Program-made: the position numbers and the translations under genes
Origin: Deltaproteobacteria bacterium
Lineage (GTDB): Bacteria; Desulfobacterota; Desulfovibrionia; Desulfovibrionales; Desulfovibrionaceae
NCBI GenBank assembly: GCA_031253875.1
Contig: JAIRVN010000051.1
Coordinates: 1-5,397 of the forward strand
DNA: 5,397 nucleotides
Direction of reading: 5' to 3'
In this document: positions 1 to 4,432 of the stretch, in pieces
How the letters are laid out: every line of letters starts with the position of its first letter
How positions within the stretch are numbered: the first letter of the stretch is position 1
Notes under the pieces: model-generated
Database searches by the model: none
The model's input: only the letters and a program-made list of their open reading frames with translations
Told to the model about the DNA's origin: nothing

Positions 1-8
1 CACTTGAG

Positions 9-39
9 AAAAAATTTGCGCCCGCCTGGAATAATCCAG
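9..39 (-). terminator. possible terminator of the perR-like gene
   Basis: On the minus strand, downstream of the regulator's stop codon, a small hairpin (CTGGA, loop TTAT, TCCAG; positions 26-39) is followed by a run of six T (positions 14-9). The stem is only 5 bp, and an 11-base GC-rich stretch separates it from the T-run, so it is not a textbook intrinsic terminator. A wider 7-bp inverted repeat (positions 23-29 with 77-83) encloses or competes with the small stem. The rest of 1-91 shows no gene that I can support. Confidence 0.35.
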
Positions 40-91
40 ATTCGCCATAATAGTACAGACATAATCTCCGCACAAGCCAGGCGAAAGAATA

Positions 92-481
92 TCAAATGGA
101 GGGCGCGCACGCATCGCACAGCCCGTCGAATTCAAGACGAACCCCCGTGATGGTGAAGCCCGACAGCAGAATGTGGCGCGTGTCCGGCACTGGCACGGAG
201 CGCATGATATCAGCCATCCAGCCACATTTTTGGCAGCGTGCATGTTGATGTGGGTGGGCGTTGCCGTCGAAGCGCTTACAGTGGCCGGCGGATTCGATCT
301 TGAGAATTTCACCCTGTTCGGCAAGCAGATCAAGATTGCGGTATACCGTACCCAAACTGATACGCGGCAGGCGCTGGCGCACCATGGCATATACCTCATC
401 CGCTGTGGGATGGGTGGTGACTTTTCTCAGTTCTTCAAGGATAATTGTACGCTGCCGTGTCACACGTTGCTGTTGTTGCAC
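92..481 (-). CDS. perR: PerR-like Fur-family metalloregulator (peroxide-responsive repressor)
   Basis: This is a 129-residue Fur-superfamily DNA-binding repressor with a winged-helix N-terminal half and a metal-binding dimerisation C-terminal half. The recognition-helix region contains SLGTVYRNLDLL (residues 42-53). Two CxxC pairs, C83/C86 (CQKC) and C122/C125 (CDAC), form the family's structural zinc site. Aligned by eye to Bacillus PerR, the five regulatory-metal ligands are all present: H24, D72, H78, H80 and D91. Aspartate at the last position (PerR Asp104) is the residue associated with peroxide sensing, whereas Fur proteins usually have glutamate there. I chose the GTG at 481-479 because GGAG lies 11 bases upstream (493-496) and the length then matches PerR. 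Upstream in-frame starts would add 37 residues that read as translated promoter sequence. The gene sits 94 bases behind the YigZ gene with its own promoter. Family assignment is firm; PerR rather than Fur or Zur is an inference from ligands. No catalase or rubrerythrin partner gene lies in the window. Confidence 0.9.
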   Translation of the reverse strand: MQQQQRVTRQRTIILEELRKVTTHPTADEVYAMVRQRLPRISLGTVYRNLDLLAEQGEILKIESAGHCKRFDGNAHPHQHARCQKCGWMADIMRSVPVPDTRHILLSGFTITGVRLEFDGLCDACAPSI

Positions 482-492
482 GTTATATTTTA

Positions 493-496
493 CTCC
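493..496 (-). promoter_or_regulatory. ribosome binding site deciding the perR-like start
   Basis: On the minus strand GGAG lies 11 bases before the GTG at 481-479. It is the only Shine-Dalgarno-like sequence near the plausible starts, and it supports GTG over the longer in-frame reading. Confidence 0.5.
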
Positions 497-510
497 ATTT
501 ATAGTAAGAG

Positions 511-525
511 TTATCGATAGTATAA
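511..525 (-). promoter_or_regulatory. Per-box-like operator over the perR -10 region
   Basis: The minus strand reads TTATACTATCGATAA. Compared with the Bacillus Per-box consensus TTATAATnATTATAA it matches 10 of 14 defined positions, with a good left half (6/7) and a weak right half (4/7). It overlaps the predicted -10 element, where a repressor would block its own gene, as PerR proteins commonly do. The match is imperfect in an AT-rich region, so chance is a real alternative. Confidence 0.35.
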
Positions 526-547
526 AAAAAGTCAAGTTTGTATGCAA
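519..547 (-). promoter_or_regulatory. candidate sigma70-type promoter of the perR-like gene
   Basis: On the minus strand, TTGCAT (542-547) and TATACT (519-524) are separated by exactly 17 bases. The -10 matches the TATAAT consensus at 5 of 6 positions; the -35 is weak beyond TTG. A stronger-looking TTGACT (530-535) has no suitable -10 at 16-18 bases. The transcript would start around 512 and have a leader of about 30 bases. Confidence 0.5.
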
Positions 548-575
548 AGCAGGTTGCAAAAAATGTATCGTGTAT

Positions 576-1208
576 TCACGGGGAGTCAGCATGCTCTATG
601 GACGTTGAACCAGCGCTTTGCGCTTTCAGCAGTCCGCAAAAAGCCGCCAGATGTTCTTTCGGGATGGAGATGTGGAAGCAGGCGGCTTCCGCGAATGTTT
701 CCCGGTGGATATGTGCTTCATACACGGGCAGAATACGTCGCAGATCATCAAGGTGTTTGTAGTTTAGCGTGACGCGGATAATGGTGGTTTCCACATGCAG
801 CCGGAGCGGCAGATCGGCGAGCGCTGCCCGCACGGCATCCTGGTATGCGCGTATCAGGCCCGCCGTGCCGAGTTTGACGCCGCCGAAGTAGCGGGTTGTT
901 ACACAGGCAAGTTCGCCCACGCCGCTGTGCAGCAGAACCGTCAGCATGGGCCGGCCGGCGGCGCCGTGAGGTTCGCCGTCGTCATGGCATGCGATCCGGG
1001 CGGTGTGGCCGGGTGGACCTGCGCAAAAGGCCCAGCAGTTGTGGGTGGCATCGGTATAACGTCGCCGTTGGGTCTGGATAAAGGCGCGGGCGTCTTCAAT
1101 GTTCGCGCAGTGGGCGATTGCAGCGATAAAGCGGCTGCGGCGCACAAGGAGCTGTACACTGTGTGTTTGGCCAGAGGCGAGATCAGGAATGTGGTACCGT
1201 TCGGACAT
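576..1208 (-). CDS. yigZ: YigZ/IMPACT-family protein
   Basis: This is a 210-residue cytoplasmic protein of the YigZ/YvyE (IMPACT, UPF0029) family, close to the usual length of about 205. Family signatures are RRSRFIAAI (23-31), YTDATHNCWAF (51-61), DDGEP (76-80) followed by GRPML (85-89), RYFGGVKLG (106-114) and GTAGLIRAY (114-122). The last 70 residues or so fit the DUF1949 C-terminal domain. The biochemical role of bacterial YigZ is not settled; eukaryotic IMPACT acts on translational control through Gcn1/Gcn2, which bacteria lack. I chose the ATG at 1208 because AGGG lies about 12 bases upstream and the protein begins at the usual family position. A GTG at 1250 would add 14 residues with no Shine-Dalgarno sequence. 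It lies 89 bases downstream of the HD-GYP gene on the same strand. I see no clear promoter in that gap, so read-through from the HD-GYP gene is possible. Confidence 0.93.
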   Translation of the reverse strand: MSERYHIPDLASGQTHSVQLLVRRSRFIAAIAHCANIEDARAFIQTQRRRYTDATHNCWAFCAGPPGHTARIACHDDGEPHGAAGRPMLTVLLHSGVGELACVTTRYFGGVKLGTAGLIRAYQDAVRAALADLPLRLHVETTIIRVTLNYKHLDDLRRILPVYEAHIHRETFAEAACFHISIPKEHLAAFCGLLKAQSAGSTSIEHADSP

Positions 1209-1238
1209 AGCTGATACACGCCCTGAGAGATGCAGACG

Positions 1239-1268
1239 ATCAACCGTCACGGGTTGATGCTGTTTTTT
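1239..1268 (+). terminator. terminator-like hairpin pointing against yigZ
   Basis: ATCAACC (1239-1245) and GGTTGAT (1252-1258) form a perfect 7-bp stem with a 6-base loop, followed after four bases by six T (1263-1268) on the plus strand. That is the layout of an intrinsic terminator for plus-strand transcription, yet no plus-strand gene lies upstream. On the minus strand the same hairpin sits in the yigZ leader, preceded by an A-run. It could stop antisense transcription, act as a leader structure, or be chance. Confidence 0.4.
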
Positions 1269-1281
1269 CTGCGCGCAACGC

Positions 1282-1302
1282 CCTGGACACGCCGGTGTCA
1301 GG
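1282..1302 (-). other. hairpin across the HD-GYP stop codon
   Basis: CCT-GACAC, loop GCCG, GTGTC-AGG forms an 8-bp stem with one bulged base (1285). On the minus strand it spans the HD-GYP stop codon TGA (1300-1298). No T-run follows directly on that strand, so it is not an intrinsic terminator by itself. It could protect the mRNA 3' end or be a weak terminator. Confidence 0.3.
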
Positions 1303-2539
1303 GTGTTGTTGCAATTTTCAACACGCGTTCCGGGTATACGCCAAAAGCGCCGTGTTCCAGGCAGGCAGCGATGGAGATGTCTTTGGCAGCGACCAAATCG
1401 AGTTCATACGGCGTAATGGGGACTGTATGGGCATCCCGCACGATGAGCACTTTGGGCTGGAGGGGAGTTGTGTGGCTTATCTGGGTTACAGTGGCGATTT
1501 CGCCAGTGCTGAGTTTGACGATGCTTCCTGCGGGATAAATGCTCATGCACCGGATGAATTGTTCTGTCAGTTCCGCATCCAGATCGTGCGCGCGCATGCC
1601 GTAGAGCAGGCCGAGAACCCGGTGCGGCAGTATGGCGTCCTTGTAGACGCGACGGCTGGAAAGCGCATCGTACACATCAACAATACTCACGATTTTGCCC
1701 AGCATGCTGATGTCTTCGCCATGCTTGGCGTCCGGATAACCCGTGCCGTCTATGCGTTCATGATGTTCAAGCGCTGCAAGACGGACTGTTTCGGGAAGAT
1801 CTGAAACTTTTATCAGATAGTCATATCCGATCCTGGGATGGCCGCGCATAGTGGCAAATTCTTCAGAGGTCAGACGTCTTGCGGCTGTCAGGAGTTTTGC
1901 CGGCATTTGGGCTTTGCCGAGGTCGTGAAAGAAGCCTCCCATGCCGGCATCAAACACGCTGTCGTCGCTGTGTCCCAGATGGCGGCAGAACATAGAGGTC
2001 AACATGGATACGTTCACACAATGTGAAAAAGTATAATCATCCTGTGACCGCAGCTTGCTGATGGCCTGCAGCGCGTTCGCATTGCGCAGGACGCTGCTCA
2101 CGATGCCCTTGACAACAATACTGCCCGCTTTGACATCAAGCTCGCCGGTGTTTTTGAAGTCCTGCAGAATACGCTGTGTTGTTTTCAAGGCATGAGTGTA
2201 GAGTGTTGCCGCCCTGGGCAGTTCTTCCTTCAGTTCAACCTGTGGTTCGAGCGGATTCTTTTGCGGCAGCGGCGGGCCGGAAGTGGGCGCTTCCGCATCT
2301 ATGACGGACGCAAGCAGCTCTTTGGTGGAACCACCATACAAGGCTGCCCATTCCTTATTGCTTTGCTTGAGATCAACCACGGCCTCCATAAAACCCTGTT
2401 CGGCAATCTCTTTTATTTCTTCGTCGGTGTTTATGAGGCCTTCCGTCGAATACATAAAAGGGCTGTCCAGAGCTGATCCGGCAGTGTCGGCAATATACAT
2501 GCCGGGGCGAAGATCTCGAACTGCAAATTTCCTGAACAT
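1298..2539 (-). CDS. HD-GYP domain cyclic-di-GMP phosphodiesterase with N-terminal DUF3391
   Basis: This is a 413-residue protein with no signal peptide or membrane segment, so it is likely cytoplasmic. Residues 1-60 or so match DUF3391 (FRKFAVRDLRPGMYI at 2-16, SPFMYS 26-31, then EEIKEIAEQGF 40-50), the N-terminal module of many HD-GYP proteins. An acidic, proline-rich linker (about 80-110) follows. The HD-GYP domain (about 160-335) has H173, the HD pair at 205-206 with K209 (FHDLGK), H234 (RGHPRIG), HHERIDGTGYP (259-269) and D288 (VSIVDVYDAL). All the metal-binding and GYP residues that I can identify are intact, so an active hydrolase of cyclic-di-GMP, or possibly of a related cyclic dinucleotide, is expected. 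A family-typical C-terminal strand region (YPAGSIVKLSTGE, 335-347) follows. I chose the ATG at 2539 because DUF3391 begins there; only weak GAAG precedes it. The ATG at 2635 would overlap the hydrolase gene and run through the promoter. Target process is unknown. Confidence 0.92.
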   Translation of the reverse strand: MFRKFAVRDLRPGMYIADTAGSALDSPFMYSTEGLINTDEEIKEIAEQGFMEAVVDLKQSNKEWAALYGGSTKELLASVIDAEAPTSGPPLPQKNPLEPQVELKEELPRAATLYTHALKTTQRILQDFKNTGELDVKAGSIVVKGIVSSVLRNANALQAISKLRSQDDYTFSHCVNVSMLTSMFCRHLGHSDDSVFDAGMGGFFHDLGKAQMPAKLLTAARRLTSEEFATMRGHPRIGYDYLIKVSDLPETVRLAALEHHERIDGTGYPDAKHGEDISMLGKIVSIVDVYDALSSRRVYKDAILPHRVLGLLYGMRAHDLDAELTEQFIRCMSIYPAGSIVKLSTGEIATVTQISHTTPLQPKVLIVRDAHTVPITPYELDLVAAKDISIAACLEHGAFGVYPERVLKIATTP

Positions 2540-2564
2540 GGAGCATGCTTCGTGTATGTGTTTC

Positions 2565-2583
2565 GTAAGCCGTGGTGTAAGCC
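2565..2583. repeat. direct repeat GTAAGCC in the HD-GYP leader
   Basis: GTAAGCC occurs at 2565-2571 and again at 2577-2583, separated by GTGGT (12-base period). On the minus strand both copies (GGCTTAC) lie just downstream of the predicted -10, near the expected transcription start. That position would suit an operator for a direct-repeat-binding regulator. Two 7-base copies are not strong evidence. Confidence 0.35.
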
Positions 2584-2590
2584 TTCTGGT

Positions 2591-2619
2591 AGTATAGAAC
2601 GCGTACCGGGAAAAAACAA
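2591..2619 (-). promoter_or_regulatory. candidate sigma70-type promoter of the HD-GYP gene
   Basis: On the minus strand TTGTTT (2614-2619) and TATACT (2591-2596) are 17 bases apart, in the 88-base gap between the hydrolase stop and the HD-GYP ATG. The -10 is 5/6 to consensus and the -35 is 3/6. Transcription would start near 2584, giving a leader of about 45 bases. This suggests that the HD-GYP gene is transcribed independently of the lipoprotein operon. Confidence 0.5.
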
Positions 2620-2627
2620 CACGCTTT

Positions 2628-3458
2628 TTATTCATCCTCCATACTATAGTGCCGTAAAAGATCCGGCCAGACACGTTCCCATGCCCCTTCGTGCGTCATG
2701 CTGGGGATGTGGCGATGCCGACAGGAACTTTCAGGAGGAAGCGCGGCACACCAGCGTTCTGCCATGTTTGCAGGAATGACGCTGTCCTGACCGCCCGAGA
2801 GGTGCAGTTGGGGAATGCGCGCTGTCAACATGACTGCATCCATGGGATTTAAGGAGGCATGTAATGGTGTAAGATTCAGGCGCGTTGTCCAGAGGCGGTG
2901 ATCCAGGTTGCCGGCTATGGTGCCGAGAAAGATGACATCCTGTCGCCGTTGCGCCAGAAGAGCGGCGATGCCGCCTCCTCCGGAATAGCCGTACAGGGCA
3001 AGCTTTGTCGTCCTGGTTGCCAGCTTGGCCTGTTCAAGGGCGGCAGCAGTGCTGCGCACCGCGCCTTCGCTCATGCGTTCCGAAGTCCAAGCAGCTTCCG
3101 AGCAACCTCTTCTGTCGGCATCTTCCACATACGGGCAGGGTCGGCCCAGGTAAAGCACCGGGCTTGATCCCGGATGACGGCTGGCCAGACGAAACGCCGC
3201 AGGGTCTCGTGGAGTGGGATCGGACGAAGGCTTGGTGCGCGTTAAGAAGGCCATGCCGTCGCCTTCCAGATACACATGCAGCACGGGGCCATAGCCTTCT
3301 CTCAGCCAGCCGTACAGGACATAAGCTGGCGTTTCGAAACGCATGAACCGGAAATGCGCGGTCTGGGCCAGTAATTGCGCCTGTCTTCTGCCGGAATTGC
3401 AGGCGGTAAGGCAGCACAAGGCAACACACAACATGAACGTAATAAACCGTAATAGCAT
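2628..3458 (-). CDS. alpha/beta-hydrolase lipoprotein
   Basis: This is a 276-residue predicted lipoprotein. A hydrophobic signal peptide ends in the lipobox LTAC (C20), so the mature protein should be membrane-anchored on the outside of the inner membrane or on the outer membrane. The body is a serine hydrolase of the alpha/beta fold: HVYLEGDG (61-68, near the oxyanion region), the nucleophile elbow GYSGGGG (S159 at its centre), a likely acid in GGQDSVIP (D225) and a likely base in SMTHEGAW (H256). LGRPCPYVEDADRRGC (104-119) carries two cysteines, C108 and C119, that could form a disulfide. These features match a family of uncharacterised proteobacterial alpha/beta hydrolases. The substrate is unknown; an esterase or lipase-like activity is only an inference from the fold. 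The ATG lies one base after the stop of the preceding lipoprotein gene and has no clear Shine-Dalgarno sequence, so translation is probably coupled. C-terminal residues are acidic (SMEDE). Confidence 0.85.
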   Translation of the reverse strand: MLLRFITFMLCVALCCLTACNSGRRQAQLLAQTAHFRFMRFETPAYVLYGWLREGYGPVLHVYLEGDGMAFLTRTKPSSDPTPRDPAAFRLASRHPGSSPVLYLGRPCPYVEDADRRGCSEAAWTSERMSEGAVRSTAAALEQAKLATRTTKLALYGYSGGGGIAALLAQRRQDVIFLGTIAGNLDHRLWTTRLNLTPLHASLNPMDAVMLTARIPQLHLSGGQDSVIPANMAERWCAALPPESSCRHRHIPSMTHEGAWERVWPDLLRHYSMEDE

Positions 3459-3459
3459 A

Positions 3460-4200
3460 TCAGGGACTGCGTTTTTTCGGAATGCTTGGTGCGTGAGCTC
3501 TGGCGGCGGGCGGCGCGGGCGCTTTGGCAGGAGGACTTGTTATGGTCCGTTGCCCGGGCATAGACTCAATAACCGGCGATTCCGGGGCATAGGTTGATTT
3601 GCCCGCTTGCGGCACATGCAGGGTGCAGTCATAGGCCACACAGTCGAAAACAGCCAAGGTGCGCGCGGCAAGCGTGCCTTCCGCCTCCAAATCCGGAAGC
3701 GCCAGATAGTATGTACGGCTTACAGGCGCACCGCCGGATGTCACTTTGCAGGAGAGCAGCCATTCCTTTTGGCCGTTGCCTTCCCAGTCGCTTTGGGCAA
3801 TCAGGTTCAGATCAACGGTATCCAGCCCTTGCTTGAGCGTGAAGCCGTAGTCACGTATGTGCACCTCGCGCCTGGAGGCGGCGCTTTCCGCGAAAGTTTT
3901 GGGCGCAGCCATGGGATTATCGGCACTGTAGCGAAATGCGGGGGACAGATGCTGGAAAAGGGTGTCGCCGTAATGCTTTTTAGACGTGAGGGTAAATAGG
4001 GGGCTGGAAAGATAATTGCCCTGCGCATCAAGCAGGGAGCGGCGGATCATTTCTGGCCGTATTTGCGCGCACATGATCTGAAACTGGCGTTCCTGCACGA
4101 CGCGCACCGGACGCAGACTGCATGCGGATACATAAGGCAGAACAAGCAATACTATACATGCCGGAGTGAGAAGGCGGTGGAACATGGCATAGTTGAACAT
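3460..4200 (-). CDS. lipoprotein of unknown function
   Basis: I do not recognise this family. With the ATG at 4200 it has 246 residues: a short N-terminus, a hydrophobic segment (about 10-25) and the lipobox VSAC (C27), so it is probably a lipoprotein. The mature part has four more cysteines (C44, C151, C187, C192). DSDWEGNGQKEW-like sequence at 137-147 (SDWEGNGQKEW) resembles calcium-binding or FG-GAP-type loops. The C-terminus (about 222-246) is a low-complexity Pro/Ala-rich tail ending in KKRSP. Start choice is uncertain: an ATG at 4185 and a GTG at 4236 share the frame. None has a visible Shine-Dalgarno sequence, and GCCATGTTC is repeated at both ATGs 15 bases apart. A candidate promoter at 4248-4276 would leave no room for the GTG, which favours an ATG. 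It is the first gene of a two-gene operon with the hydrolase lipoprotein, which suggests a joint envelope role, otherwise undefined. Confidence 0.8.
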   Translation of the reverse strand: MFNYAMFHRLLTPACIVLLVLPYVSACSLRPVRVVQERQFQIMCAQIRPEMIRRSLLDAQGNYLSSPLFTLTSKKHYGDTLFQHLSPAFRYSADNPMAAPKTFAESAASRREVHIRDYGFTLKQGLDTVDLNLIAQSDWEGNGQKEWLLSCKVTSGGAPVSRTYYLALPDLEAEGTLAARTLAVFDCVAYDCTLHVPQAGKSTYAPESPVIESMPGQRTITSPPAKAPAPPAARAHAPSIPKKRSP

Positions 4201-4245
4201 GGCGCGCACAGGGTAACTGTGAGAGGAAACGGACACGTTTGAAAT

Positions 4246-4279
4246 GGCTTTTACTGTTCCTGTACGGCAAAGTAAAGCC
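4246..4279. repeat. inverted repeat overlapping the lipoprotein-operon promoter
   Basis: GGCTTTTACT (4246-4255) and AGTAAAGCC (4271-4279) are inverted copies with one extra T in the left arm, separated by 15 bases. The arms cover the predicted -10 and -35 hexamers of the minus-strand promoter. This would be an apt place for a dimeric repressor, or the pairing may be partly forced because both arms hold promoter-like sequence. Confidence 0.45.
4248..4276 (-). promoter_or_regulatory. candidate promoter of the two-lipoprotein operon
   Basis: On the minus strand TTTACT (4271-4276, 4/6 to TTGACA) and TAAAAG (4248-4253, 4/6 to TATAAT) are spaced by 17 bases. Transcription would begin near 4241, leaving a leader of about 40 bases to the ATG at 4200. 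Confidence 0.4.
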
Positions 4280-4355
4280 GGGATGTCGGTTCTCTGACGG
4301 AAATGGCGGCCGGATATCTGTTTGCTTGATGCATAGTATCATGGCATGGAGCATG

Positions 4356-4368
4356 CATTGCAGCAATG
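4356..4368. promoter_or_regulatory. 13-base palindrome in the divergent intergenic region
   Basis: CATTGCAGCAATG is a perfect inverted repeat around a central A, 64 bases before the membrane-fusion-protein ATG. It is short, but it lies between divergent genes where an operator would be expected. I could not place a convincing -35/-10 pair for the plus-strand gene nearby. The rest of 4201-4432 holds only the elements listed and no gene that I can support. Confidence 0.35.
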
Positions 4369-4422
4369 TGCCGGATTATGTCCCGTACCAGTAGGGATGT
4401 TGTTGAGCGAGATAGGTCGAAC

Positions 4423-4428
4423 AAGGTG
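4423..4428 (+). promoter_or_regulatory. ribosome binding site of the membrane fusion protein
   Basis: AAGGTG lies four bases before the ATG at 4433. It resembles part of the AGGAGGTG anti-Shine-Dalgarno complement and supports this start over the in-frame ATG at 4397, which has no proper site. Confidence 0.5.
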
Positions 4429-4432
4429 CGCC

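Noticed and set aside
23..83. CGCCTGG/CCAGGCG inverted repeat as an attachment site or mobile-element end
   Set aside because: The arms are only 7 bp with a 47-base gap, and there is no transposase, integrase or target duplication nearby.
482..592. 37-residue N-terminal extension of the regulator
   Set aside because: It would run through the promoter, the Per-box-like site and the Shine-Dalgarno sequence, and PerR proteins are about 130-145 residues long.
1295..1804. Long open frame of 169 codons on the plus strand, opposite the HD-GYP gene
   Set aside because: It is antisense to a gene with intact family motifs, shows no domain and no ribosome binding site, and is best explained as a shadow of the coding frame.
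2540..2674. N-terminal extension of the HD-GYP protein to 2635 or 2674
   Set aside because: It would overlap the hydrolase gene and translate the promoter region, and DUF3391 begins at the ATG at 2539.
4329..4394. A 21-codon plus-strand frame just before the fusion-protein gene, a possible leader peptide
   Set aside because: It has no Shine-Dalgarno sequence, no promoter in a suitable place and no attenuator-like structure after it.
4397..4432. Upstream in-frame ATG giving a 12-residue longer fusion protein
   Set aside because: The only purine-rich sequence abuts the ATG directly, while the ATG at 4433 has AAGGTG at a usable distance and yields a normal charged N-terminus.
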